Below, piece after piece: positions 50,770 to 60,188 of a DNA stretch of 64,000 nt (the stretch's first letter is position 1; the number at the start of each line of letters is the position of its first letter). The translations under genes were made by a program, and so were the position numbers. This stretch comes from Sceloporus undulatus. Its lineage: Eukaryota > Chordata > Lepidosauria > Squamata > Phrynosomatidae. The notes beneath the pieces are model-generated. The model did not search any database. It saw only the letters and a program-made list of their open reading frames with translations, and was not told where the DNA came from. Location of the stretch: NCBI RefSeq assembly GCF_019175285.1, contig NC_056523.1:206685350-206749349 (forward strand). The letters run 5' to 3'.

Positions 50770-51639
50770 TATAATGTGTTATCTTTTTGATTGTTCAGCA
50801 TGCTACTCTTGGTTTAAATTTCCCTTTTATTTTCCAGATCTTGTGGAAGAGGTTTCCTCCTTTCTTGTTCTTCTTCTTCTCTTGTTATTGTCTTCTATTT
50901 CTTTACAGCAGTTATTATACTAGTTCTCTTTGTCCATACACATACATTGTTGAGATAGGGAGAATTCTTATGTAGTATATGTAACATCCAAATTTGTTGT
51001 TGTTATTAAGTGCTGTCATGTCGACTTTGAGTTATGACAATCCTATATGAGAGACCTCTAAGTTACCCTATCATCAACAGCCTTTCTCCAGTCTTGCAGA
51101 CTTGCTTGTCTTGTGTGGGACACTTCATACTGGCTTCAGGTATCACTGTATCAGTGATATAACTGACATTTTGCATCACTGTCACCACCTCTTAGGTTAA
51201 AGGTGTACAGAGAAGTCAGTCCATTGGCATCATTAGTCTATAACCAAAATCAATAAATATCATCTAATGATCTACTTTGCACTGCAGTTCTGTCAGAATG
51301 ATAAACCATGAGAGGCTGGTTTGAGTGATCCTCCCTCCATCATGACAATGCTTCATGACCAGCAGTTTCAACCATTGCCTCTTCACAAGCGCACCCATTA
51401 CCTGCTAATTGTGGTCTCTGTATATGGTGAAAACCTCTAGCCAAACATAAAGCTGCCTCTTGAACTCAACAGTGCAACTGTGTAAAAGAGTTACACAAAT
51501 ATTAGAAGTTGTGATTTTGCTGATCATCCCATGAAGCAATGGGCCCACACACAAGAACTTGGGTTGAAAAATGGGCCACACAGACTTATCACCTATTTAT
51601 GATTACTGTATCCCCAAAGATGTGCAAAAGCATGGAGAA
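50770..51639. other. Intergenic stretch with a BovB/SINE tail trace
   Basis: 50998-51120 looks like an old BovB or SINE 3' end (GTGCTGTCATGTCGACTTTG). The rest is unrecognised. Confidence 0.4.
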
Positions 51640-51995
51640 ATATAGTGCAGGACCAGCTGGGGAGGTGGGGGGTGACTTCTCCCAGACTCCCAACTTCCCC
51701 TGGGAGTCCTAGGCTTGCCATTGCACGCTGGTGGGCGGGGCTTTCCCACCCCCTGGGGGGCGTGCCCGGTCCTGTCCCGACCCCGACCCCGCCCCCGGGT
51801 GGCTGCCCAACTCTGAGCTCCCAGGGCTGCTGCCTGCCTTCTATAGAGTGCTGCCTGGAGGAGCAGCAACAGGAGGACTGAACCCAGCAGGGGCGGGGTC
51901 TGCTGCACTGCCCTGCCTCTATTGGCCAGCCCTCTGCTTCCTTATTTGGGCATGCTCCAAATTCCAAGCGGAGAGGGCTTTGCAGGCAAGTTGCT
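51640..51995. promoter_or_regulatory. GC-rich promoter-like island, uncertain
   Basis: An isolated GC-rich block holds two Sp1-type boxes (GGGCGGGGC at 51733, GGGGCGGGGT at 51890), ATTGG (a reverse CCAAT box) and several CpGs. Frames are open on both strands only because of base composition. It could be a promoter of a non-coding RNA, part of a repeat, or the terminal region of an old element. Confidence 0.3.
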
Positions 51996-51997
51996 TT

Positions 51998-52195
51998 TTG
52001 TTCTTCCCCTCTTTCTCTTTCTCTTTCCCCTCCTTCTCTTCTTCTTGTTATTCCGTTTTTTTCTCCTCCTCCTCTTCCCCTCCTCTTCCTCCTCTCCTTT
52101 TTCTTCCTTTTCCCCCCCTCCTCATCTTCTTTTTCTCTTTCTTCCTCTCTCTAAGCCCCCCTCCTCTTCTTCTCAGGGGTCCAGGGCTTCTCAAG
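51998..52195. repeat. Polypyrimidine tract
   Basis: About 200 bp almost entirely C and T on the plus strand, in CTT, TCC and CCT blocks with mirror-like sections. Such tracts can form intramolecular triplex DNA. Confidence 0.9.
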
Positions 52196-52337
52196 GCTTT
52201 GCCCCCATTAGAATAGAAAAAAGGCTTTGGATCTGTCCCATAAATCCCTCCTAAGTTGAGACATACCTGGGAAAAAGAGGGGGTTGGGGGGGTTGGAGGG
52301 GGCAAGGAAAAGGAGGAAGGGGGGAATTGCTAAGAAG

Positions 52338-52634
52338 GCTTGGGGGTGGGAAATGTAGTTTGCAATGGCACAAGGGTCTGCCTGTGATCTTGCAAATGCT
52401 ATGGCTGCTTGGGAGTGGGAAATGTAGTTTGCAATGGCACAAGGGTCTGCCTGTGATCTTGCAAATGCTATGCCTGCTTGGAAGTGGGAAATGTAGTTTG
52501 CAATGGCACAAGGGACTGCCTGTGGTCTTGCAAATGCTATGCCTGCTTGGAAGTGGGAAATGTAGTTTTCAATGGCACAAAGGACTGCCTGTGATCTTGC
52601 AAATGCTATGCCTGCTTGGGAGTAGGAAATGTTC
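52338..52634. repeat. 69-bp minisatellite, four and a bit units
   Basis: The units contain GTGGGAAATGTAGTTTGCAA, TGGCACAAGGG-CTGCCTGTG and TCTTGCAAATGCTATGCCTG. The period of 69 bp is a multiple of three, so a frame open in one unit is open in all. Both strands show repeated 23-residue peptides. I see no splice or start context that makes it coding. Confidence 0.95.
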
Positions 52635-52674
52635 TTGTAGAATTGGGGGTGGGGGTGGTGTTTGGCCAGAAAGA

Positions 52675-52880
52675 GAAGTACATTTCAGCCTTCTGTCTAG
52701 GAATAATGCCAAAATGTCCTCCATTTTGAGCATGCCTAAGAAACATGCATTTATATTAACATTTTAAAAAAGTGTCAATATTTTCATGTGTCCTCCATTT
52801 TTAAAAACGTGTCCTACATTTGAAAATGTTGCCCTACATTTGTCCTACATTTGTCTCAGTTTGGAGGTCCTGCCTTATGG
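52675..52880. repeat. Family W units
   Basis: Contains CATTTCAGCCTTCTGTCTAG and AAAATGTCCTCCATTTTGAG, then a degraded second unit with repeated GTCCTACATTTG. Confidence 0.7.
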
Positions 52881-53029
52881 CAACCCTACCTGGGACAAAA
52901 CACCTACTTTGCAGGGAGAACTCAAAAGCTGCTTTGCTTCCTGGCTGGCCAGCTACTGGAAGGGCAACATGAGAATTCAATCCCCCAGTTGCATGAGCTC
53001 TAGTGAGGGTTAAACCCTTAGGACAGCCA

Positions 53030-53780
53030 CCAAAATAGCCTCCTTCCTCACTCTCCCTGCCTCCTGTCATGTGGATTTCATGACTATCCTTCACCAGATG
53101 GATGCCATAGTGTTCATCAGACTCCTACTTTCTCCCCCACTATCTGCCACAGATGGTCAAGCATCTGCTTAGCCCTATCCCCCTACCAGGCTGGCCAACA
53201 GGGCCTACACATCCCCTTGTCAATCCTTAAGGAATATCTAGTTACATGCTTGGAGTAAATGAATGCTGTCAGCTCGGTGGAGCTCCAACCTCTGAAATAT
53301 TAGTCCTGGATGCACAATGAAGTGGCCTAACCATAGCATTCTAACTTCTAATTGACCTTCTCCAGGCAGTGTCAATTCAACGGGAGTCCCCTTCCCCTGG
53401 CCATAATTGCCTGGGTACAACGGACCAAACTATAGTGATATCTGGCCATGAAGACTGTATAGCCCCCATGTCTTTTATTGCTTAAATGATAAGGGCCTTG
53501 CTCTTTAATAAACCTAAGTCATTATCACCCCGGTAAATGACCAAAATGTTTGGCAGAGCCCCCCAGTACTCCCTGAATAACAGTGGCAGGAGGCCATGCC
53601 ACTGAAGGGAGCTCTTGCCCACTCATTCTAGTGCTGTCAGATTGCCCAGTCCAAGATGGGATCTAAAATAGATGAGTCTGGAATGCTCCCCAATATGGCC
53701 ATAGATTAGGACTCAATGCCTTCCCGACTATAACCTACAATCTTAAAATGACAAGAGCAACCAGAAAACATATTAAAATT
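53030..53780 (-). mobile_element. DIRS-like retroelement fossil (SGNH-type domain)
   Basis: On the minus strand this resembles the SGNH/GDSL-type hydrolase region found in DIRS-like and related retroelements of lizards and frogs. It is clearly broken by several changes and old. No other domain of the element and no terminal repeats were seen nearby. Confidence 0.5.
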
Positions 53781-53854
53781 GCAGCGGTTGAACATAGCCA
53801 AAGACTTCCAGTGGCCAAGCTAGTGAATACACAAGATGATCAGATATCCTAACC

Positions 53855-54020
53855 ACAAAGAAGGACAAGGCACCACAAAAATGTAGGACATTACCAAATG
53901 AATGCTAAAAACAATATAAATAATACACTTGCTTCTTAGTTATGCTCAAAATGGAGGGCATTTTGGAATTCCTTCTGGTTGAAATGCAGGACGTGTCCTG
54001 GAAAAGGAGGACATCTGATC
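53855..54020. repeat. Family W unit, inverted
   Basis: AAAATGGAGGGCATTTTGGAA and GGACGTGTCCTGGAAAAGGA are the complement of the 44-45 kb units. Confidence 0.7.
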
Positions 54021-54985
54021 ATACTGTGAATACATGGAACACTCATTCCCATAGGAGATGCAGTTCAGGCTGCTGCAGTCTGAATGGATGGATCCCTTTT
54101 AGTCCCAGTGCGACCAGGGCCCTGGAGATGACGGACCAGAACTAGTATCTTTTTAAGGGATCAGCATAGCAAAATAAGGCGATGTCCCCTTGCCTTAAAT
54201 TTATTCTTGAAGTATTCCCCCCCACACACTTAAAATCAGAAAAAAACACTTCACTCTTGCACTAAAAAGGCTCATATTTTCTCAGCCACTTCCAGAATGA
54301 CAGACATGCAGTCTGCTTGCAACCGCAGAATGGCTCAGGGAATATTCACTCCTGTTGTCTCACCCACACTTTTTGCCAGGCAGGCTCAGGACTGGGCCAA
54401 TGCTTCCCAAGCAACAAGGATGCCCATGCCATTCCTCTAGGCCTGTCAGCTGGCATTAGCAGAGCTGGCATTCTTTTCCCCCTCGGCTGCTGCTGCCTGG
54501 ATATGAGCCAGTGAGTGGGTGGCCAATGCTCAAAGGGTGGGTTGTTGCTCTGAGAAGTGGATGCATCCAATGATGCAACTTATTTCCCTGCTAGTTTTTA
54601 CTTCTGCCCTGGCTGACAGGTGGATGTCCCATGCATTAGAGGATCCCCCCCCACTTGACAAGTGTCAGCAAGAGAAATGGAAACCCACCTGTTTCTCCTC
54701 AGTTTTAGTGGTGACCATCACATGATGTTTCACAGATTTCCCACAAATGATGAAGCTGAAGCAACATCTACAAGTTGCTGTTGCTAAATCCCTGTAACTT
54801 TTGTCCGGAACAGTTTGTGCAATTATTGCACCAAAGTGTAACTACTTTACAGCCTGCTTTGCCTTAAGTGTTAAGCAGCTAAAACAGGTCTGGCCTTAGT
54901 GTTCGACAAAGTAAGACAGTCACACTCCAGCCATTTCACCTAACATGGGATAGGCTCAAGGAAAAATCCAAAGGGTAGAGGAAGA
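54021..54985. other. Intergenic stretch, nothing recognised
   Basis: Mixed-composition DNA without a recognisable exon or repeat family. Confidence 0.4.
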
Positions 54986-54988
54986 GAC

Positions 54989-55430
54989 CCAGTGTGGCAT
55001 AGTGGTTTGAGCATTGGACTAGGACAGTGATGGCGAACCTATGGCACGCATGCCAGAAGTGGCACTCAGAGCCCTCTCTGTGGGCACATGTGCCATTGCC
55101 CTAGCACAGAGTTTTCCAGAGTTTGTCACTAGAAAGCCAGAAGGACATGGCACTTTGCAATAAATAAGTGGGTTTTGGGTTGCAGTTTGGGCACTCAGCC
55201 TCTAAAAGGTTCACCATCACTGGACTAGGACACTGGGAGACTAGGGTTTGAATCCTGGCTCAGCCATGGAAACCCACTGGGTGACCTTGGCCAAGTCACA
55301 TTCTCAGTTTCTGTGGATGGCAATGACAAACTCACTTTGAAGAAATTTGCCAAGAAAGCCCCTTGATAGGCAAATGCCTTAGGGTTGCCATAAATCAGAA
55401 ATGGCTTGAAGGCACACAAGAAAAATAGAG
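54989..55430 (+). mobile_element. tRNA-derived squamate SINE split by a hAT element
   Basis: The SINE head (GTGTGGCATAGTGGTTTGAG) runs to 55024 and resumes at 55223 with the same 8 bp. It then continues through GGTGACCTTGGCCAAGTCAC to the tail GGCTTGAAGGCACACAAGAA. With the insert removed it is an ordinary full-length copy. Confidence 0.9.
55025..55222. mobile_element. hAT-type MITE, copy 2, nested in SINE
   Basis: A 198-bp element with inverted ends CAGTGATGGCGAACCT and GGTTCACCATCACTG. It is flanked by an exact 8-bp target duplication GACTAGGA (55017-55024 and 55223-55230), the size used by hAT transposases. Same family as 21895-22092. Confidence 0.95.
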
Positions 55431-55544
55431 GAAACAGGGTTTGTGTGAGAGCATTCCTAAATCTTTGGCTATATTGCCTCTTAAATCTTTATCTCTGGCC
55501 CCACCTCTGTTGTTTGGGCTTGGAAACGGTAATACCATCGATGA

Positions 55545-55768
55545 GAACCAGTGTGTTGTAGTGGTTTGAGAATTGGAGACCTAGATTTGAATACTCAATC
55601 AACCATGGAATCTGATGAATTTGGACAAGTCACATTCTCTCAGTAACAGAGGAAGGCAATGACAACCTCCCCTCTGAAGAAACATGTGAAGAAAAACCCT
55701 GTAAATAGGTTCACCTTATGGTAAGTCACAAATGACCTGAAGGCATTGAAGAACAAATACCTTCAGTC
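55545..55768 (+). mobile_element. tRNA-derived squamate SINE
   Basis: Diverged copy with TGTTGTAGTGGTTTGAGAAT as head and GACCTGAAGGCATTGAAGAA as tail. Confidence 0.8.
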
Positions 55769-55769
55769 C

Positions 55770-57155
55770 TTTGGGAAGAGAAAACAAGGTGCATGGTAGC
55801 ATGTTCTCTCAACTGATTTAAAATATAACACTTTAAAGTCAGTTTTTTATCTGTTTAGGGAGGTATACACACCTTGGGTCTGGTGCCCAGGGCAGGATGC
55901 AAAATCTTTTGGGCCACCTCTGAATTTAAAGAGAGCATGTTCCAGTAAGATCCCTAACCTCCTATTATTAACCTATCTGGGCCACCCTTTGTTTTCTGAG
56001 GAATTTGGCATTAGGTTCCCCTATCCCTATTTTATCCTCAACAACATGTAAATCTGATTAGGCTAAGAGGTAACAATAGATCCAGTATCACCCAGGAAGC
56101 TTCAGACCTGAATCTGCTTGGTCCTACACACAGACTAACTGGGCAATATATGTCCAGCAGGGCATGGACAACAACCTCTAGCTTTAAGATGTTCATCATG
56201 GTAGCTAGGGTGGGAAAGCTGGGAGATAAAGCAGAAGGAACTGTTTAAAATGCTGAGAACAGAGATAATGAAGCAAGCACTGGTTATCAGATAAACTTTT
56301 AGCTTGCTCATTACTGTTTTCTGTTGATATTTTCCCACATATTCAGTAAGCTAGCCCTTAAAGAAAAACATCTGCAAAAAATGTGCATGGTTCTGAATGA
56401 AAGCCCTTCAAAGGTAACAGCAGGTAGCAAAGAGTTTCTTGCAGGTCTTAGCAGCACAGCAGTTGCCATAGAAGCAGAGCATTGGACACTGGTTTACAGC
56501 CAGTGCTGAGCAGGCCAGAAGTTTTCTACTACCTCTGCTGCTATCAGCTGCCTTTGGTCTCTCACTGCCAACTAGCTAACAGCCATTCCATCAGGCTAGC
56601 TAAACTATCCTAGAAGGTCATGATAAAGCATTGAAACTTCAATTTTTATCTTCAGTTTTTATCATGTTTATCTTGTCTTGTTTATCATGTCTTTTAGATC
56701 GTAAGCCCAAGGGCAAGGATGACCTAACTAAAAAGCATGATAAAAAATGGTTTCAAGTAAGTAATCAATACATTTGGAATCTTTTGAAGAAGAGTATTTT
56801 ATGATGGTTTTTAATAGTTGCATCCCTTGTATGTCATGGAATCCCCTTCCGTTTCAAGAATCTCAGGACATCTTTAATTGGCAAAGACTTACTGGAATAT
56901 GGTTAATTTGCAAGATTGTGAACCATACTCTTTTGACAGCAGAAAGGGCTGGTTCAGGTCATACACTAATTTGAGTGATTGGAGAACATAGAGATATTGG
57001 TTGGAACAAGGTTGTTCTGTAATTGAGGAGAAATCCAAGAGGTATGTCTGCCTTAAATTATTTTGCTGTATTAACTTACATTTAAATTTCTCTGTGTTTT
57101 AACACCAGCCAGTGTGTGCATTTTCCACAAGAAAAATTTTGGGTTAATAGCCAAA
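55770..57155. other. Intergenic stretch, nothing recognised
   Basis: No gene or clear repeat recognised. Confidence 0.4.
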
Positions 57156-57159
57156 GACT

Positions 57160-57440
57160 TCCAGTGGGCCTTTTGGAACGCCTCCTGGACAGAGGGCTGA
57201 AATGGAGGATGCCTCTTGGAAAAGGAGGGCCTCCAGTCACACTGGGCACATTTCTAAGCATGCATCAATGCAAGTAAGTGGGCACGTGGCTCCTCCTAGC
57301 CACCAAGCCGGACGAGATACTGTAAGAGATAGGAAACGGAGCACATCCCCAAAGAAAAGCGAAGAACACTCATAAAGCAGAAACCCCTGCTTCTTAGTGA
57401 TGCTCAGAAGGGGGGACATTTTGGGCATGCCTCCTCCTGT
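57160..57440. repeat. Family W units
   Basis: Inverted unit at 57160-57260 (GAGGGCTGAAATGGAGGATG, GGAAAAGGAGGGCCTCCAGT) and a second trace near 57405 (GGGGACATTTTGGGCATGCC). Confidence 0.6.
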
Positions 57441-57596
57441 TTGGAAAGATACCTCCTTGACCGAAAAGGCTGGCGTGGGAGGGAGCGTCCGGGAAAACGA
57501 GGATGTCTGTCTACCCGGGAAGCAAGAGATAGTGAGAGAAGGAGGAGTGAGTCATTGGCGAGGGGAAAAGGAGAGGAGGAGGAGGAGTGGGGCTAG

Positions 57597-57741
57597 GGCT
57601 GGTTCCTTGGAGGTCTTTCAGCAGAGGCTGGATGGCCATCTGTCAATGGGGATGCCTTGAGTGAGAGTTCCTGCATGGCAGAATGGGGCAGGACTGGATC
57701 AGGGCCCTTGCGCTCTCTTCCAACTCTAGGACTCTATGATA
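57597..57741 (+). mobile_element. CR1 LINE 3' end
   Basis: Typical CR1 3' UTR: TTTCAGCAGAGGCTGGATGG, CATGGCAGAATGGGGCAGGA, CTTCCAACTCTAGGACTCTA and the short terminal repeat ending TCTATGAT. It is cut short at the 5' end, as usual for CR1. It abuts the remains of the RAD23A-like exon region. Confidence 0.85.
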
Positions 57742-58060
57742 CCCCCCGCCTGCCTCCTGCTCAGCGTCTCTTAGGGCTCCATGCGGATCTTGAAGGTCTG
57801 CTGCTGGAGCGTCTTGAGAGTGACGGTCACCGCCATGGCGGCAGCGGTGAAAAGGAGCGTCAACAGCCGGCGCTTCCTCGCAACTGACTCAGCAGGGGAC
57901 CCCACAACGACATGCAACTTCACGCCGCCGCCATTTTAATCGCCCGTTGGGCGCCACTTCCGGTTCCTGCCAGGCCCCTCCCACGTGACGGGGGAGGAAA
58001 GGAAGGAAGTCCATCATGTTTTTCATTCGCCTTCCTTTCCTCGGGTGGGCATGACCAACC
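57742..58060. promoter_or_regulatory. CpG-rich, possibly bidirectional promoter
   Basis: CpG-rich DNA between the RAD23A-like ATG on the minus strand and the exon-like blocks on the plus strand. It carries GCCGCCATTTT (YY1-like, around 57926), CACTTCCGG (ETS, around 57955) and CCACGTGAC (E-box/USF, around 57981). This set is common in TATA-less bidirectional housekeeping promoters. Confidence 0.55.
57765..57836 (-). pseudogene. RAD23A: Relic of RAD23A exon 1
   Basis: The minus strand reads [20 protein letters not shown] then P and a stop at 57771-57773, followed by codons for E and T. Human RAD23A begins [20 protein letters not shown] and continues PDET, where exon 1 ends (RAD23B has a different start, [18 protein letters not shown]). 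So the aspartate codon is now TAA, and the base after the ET codons that should begin a GTGAGC donor reads CTGAGC. RAD23A is a ubiquitin-like/UBA shuttle protein that partners XPC. The encoded start of the ubiquitin-like fold is too short to work. No further exon was seen. I infer a duplicated promoter-plus-exon fragment, but a 21-residue upstream frame of another transcript is possible. Confidence 0.75.
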
Positions 58061-58149
58061 AACCGTCCACTTCTGTGACAAGTCTTCAAAGTTGACACGA
58101 ATTGCTCTCCAATAGATAGGGAGATATGGCGTGTCAAAGAGTTAAGGAA

Positions 58150-58425
58150 ACTACTAGCCAATCAAGTAGACTGCCGCTTTGCGGCGGTCTGCTGCTGCCG
58201 CCGCCGGTAGATCCACGGGGGAGCCGAAGCCTTCCGACAGCGTGGCTCCCGCGCGAAAAAGGAGCTCCAGTACGTAAAGATGGTGGCGCCCATGTGGAAG
58301 GGGCACCGCCATCTTGTACGGACACAGTCTGTACTAGACTCAGGGGCGTCTATAAGAGACGCCCCTTTTTTAAAATGGGACGTCCAGAGGACGTCCCAAC
58401 TGCTGGTTTGTAACCGGCCTAAAGG
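58150..58425. mobile_element. GC-rich element with several hairpins (family Y-like)
   Basis: Near 58168 CAGACTGCCGC and GCGGCGGTCTG form a stem. AAGATGGTGGCGCC (58279) faces GGCACCGCCATCTT. GGGGCGTCT and AGACGCCCC (58344-58366) form a perfect stem, and TGGGACGTCC faces GGACGTCCCA (58377-58399). The CAGACTGCC end resembles the family Y copies. Open frames here reflect composition only. Confidence 0.45.
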
Positions 58426-58432
58426 TGTAGCC

Positions 58433-58500
58433 AAACTGCAAAATTAATTTAATGGGACTTGAGCATCCACAGATTTTGTTATCTGGGGGATCTTTGTTGT
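58433..58500. mobile_element. Tigger-like MITE fragment
   Basis: Only the block GGGACTTGAGCATCCACAGA with neighbours remains. Confidence 0.55.
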
Positions 58501-58586
58501 CTAATTTAACGTTATGCAAATCATCTGTAGTCATTATTCGCCTGCCCTGATCTTAATATTTTTTTAATTTTTTGTCTTAAATGTAG

Positions 58587-58701
58587 ACAACACCTGGATG
58601 CAACTATATTTTCAAGAAAAAAACAAAGAATGAATTAATAGCTGGATTGCCAAGAGAAATGGCAATGAAAATTGCTGATCTATTGCAACTACAACTTGCC
58701 T
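58587..58701 (+). CDS. Exon-like block 1 of an unidentified gene
   Basis: A 115-bp block with a T-rich acceptor ending ATGTAG and a donor GTGAGT. The frame is open for 38 codons plus one base: TTPGCNYIFKKKTKNELIAG, then LPREMAMKIADLLQLQLA. It enters in phase 0. The composition (K/R-rich, then an amphipathic helix-like end) looks like real protein. I do not recognise the family. No convincing first exon was found upstream; an ATG at 58125 does not join in phase. Confidence 0.55.
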
Positions 58702-58799
58702 GTGAGTTTTTACAATGAACAAAGTTACATGAATTTGTAATTGGTTCACTGGTCAAATTCAAAGGCTAAACTAACAATTACATCTTTTTTTATTCTTAG

Positions 58800-58872
58800 C
58801 ATTGGAACGCAGAAACGATAAGAGAATAAGGCGAAATCCACTAAATGACCGTGATTGGACATGCCCAAACAG
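58800..58872 (+). CDS. Exon-like block 2 of an unidentified gene
   Basis: A 73-bp block. The acceptor is TTTTTTATTCTTAG; the donor is GTCTCG after AACAG. Its phase fits block 1 (T plus CA makes serine). The peptide is SLERRNDKRIRRNPLNDRDW then TCPN. The basic stretch followed by DWTCPN recalls a zinc-binding knuckle, but one motif is not enough to name it. Confidence 0.5.
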
Positions 58873-59315
58873 GTCTCGTATTTTTTTCTCAATTTTTGAA
58901 AAATCAAAATTACTTATCTTAGTAATAAGTTGTGTTGGGACTTCGTCTGTTTGTTACACCTTACATCAGCTATGATGTCACAGCTCATTAGCCTGTGATG
59001 TCAGCTCTCATTAGCATGTACCTCCCCCCAGATTAACCCTTTGTGGTCTGGAAGGAAATCTCAAATGAATGAAGGCCTCAGTCAATACAGACATGAGCTA
59101 TCTCTAATATAAATCAATTTCTGTTTTCAGAGACTGCCAGTACTGTATAGAAATAGAAATACAGTACTCGTAACACTGGTAGGCTCTGTGGAACGCGAAA
59201 ACCACACTTGCTTCCAGTGAGTAACATTGCTGTATTACTGTACAAAAAAGAGTTGGATAAATAATACTTCTGGCCTCATTCAACTAAAATATACTGTATT
59301 TCTTTTTTCTTTTAG

Positions 59316-59377
59316 ATCTAATGGATGTGGGATGGTGCACAGCATGCCTCACTATACAGAGACAGCTAGGTTGGAGG
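59316..59377 (+). CDS. Exon-like block 3 of an unidentified gene
   Basis: A 62-bp block. The acceptor is TTCTTTTTTCTTTTAG and the donor GTATTT. AG from block 2 plus A makes arginine, then SNGCGMVHSMPHYTETARLE. Together with TCPN of block 2 it places cysteines and histidines close together, which would suit a zinc-binding fold. Confidence 0.5.
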
Positions 59378-60081
59378 GTATTTGTTGTGTTGTTCTTTTT
59401 TACAGAACAGTAAAACTTATCTTGTTCCATCTAACTTTTAATGTTTGATATTTAATAATAGATTAAAGATCTGTTATTTTGATTTTGTGTGGATGTTTAA
59501 TATTTTAATTACACATCTTCTTGAGCACCTTGAGTCAAAGGAAACAAGCAAATAAACATTAACATAATTTTCTAAACAGGAACTAGGTATCTGTCCCCTG
59601 ACCTGTTGGGAAGTGTGTGAGGAAGGAAAACACTGGGGTCGATGGCCTGTCATGGGGTATTCTTGGCAAGATTTGTTCAGAAGACGTTTGTCATTGTCTC
59701 CCCTTTGAGTCTGAGAGAGTGTGACTTGCCCCAGGTCACCCTGTGTGTTTCATGGCTAGGCTGGGAACTGAACTCTAGTCTGCAACAAACATAGTCATAG
59801 TCCAACACTCAAACCACTGTTTGCCACGCTAGCCCTAACTAAAGGAGATCCATTCAATGAATTGTTGAACGATTAGTTAAAACATAAGTAAATCCTGTTG
59901 ACACAATGGGTCTACATTAAGTAGGCTTAGCAACGGAATTGAGGCCATTGTTTGTATCTAATTAAGATATCTTCACAATTGAAGCAGAAAAAAATGTTAA
60001 AATTACACTATCTACTATGGGGCTTACATTTTACTTTTGAGAGAAAGTTTGATCCTATTTAGAATCTTTTCTGCACTACAG
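59378..60081. other. Intron between exon-like blocks 3 and 4
   Basis: Contains a minus-strand SINE (59650-59836) and otherwise AT-rich sequence. Confidence 0.4.
59650..59836 (-). mobile_element. tRNA-derived squamate SINE, partial
   Basis: Minus-strand copy with GCCCCAGGTCACCCTGTGTG and a tRNA-like head at 59790-59836; the 3' tail is missing. Confidence 0.8.
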
Positions 60082-60188
60082 ACAAGACCAGCTCGGACTG
60101 CAAAGTGGAATATTTATCTGGGACAACCAACATCAGGAAATGGGCTGTAGGAGGTTTGCTCAACCAGTTTCCTGCATGTTATTTTTAG
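60082..60188 (+). CDS. Exon-like block 4, possible terminal exon
   Basis: Acceptor TTTCTGCACTACAG. The phase fits block 3 (G plus AC makes aspartate). The peptide is DKTSSDCKVEYLSGTTNIRK, then WAVGGLLNQFPACYF and a TAG stop at 60186-60188. A GTAGGA donor after TGGGCT (60150) would give a shorter internal exon instead. No clear poly(A) signal was found close by. Confidence 0.4.

Noticed and set aside
51593-52254. Proline- and leucine-rich frames of 100-160 aa on both strands
   Set aside because: They result from the GC-rich patch and the pyrimidine tract; the predicted peptides are low-complexity.
52338-52634. CRISPR-like array
   Set aside because: The repeats are directly adjacent with no unique spacers, and the organism is a vertebrate.
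52327-52767. 146-aa repeat protein
   Set aside because: It is a minisatellite whose unit length happens to be a multiple of three; both strands are equally open.
57835-57936. Plus-strand frame starting MAAAVKRSVNSRRF as exon 1 of the unknown gene
   Set aside because: It ends at a stop with no donor in a fitting phase and overlaps the RAD23A relic; nothing ties it to the blocks at 58.6 kb.
58125-58165. ATG at 58125 (MACQRVKETTSQSS) as the first coding exon of the unknown gene
   Set aside because: The nearest GT leaves one base and shifts the first exon-like block into a frame with a stop.
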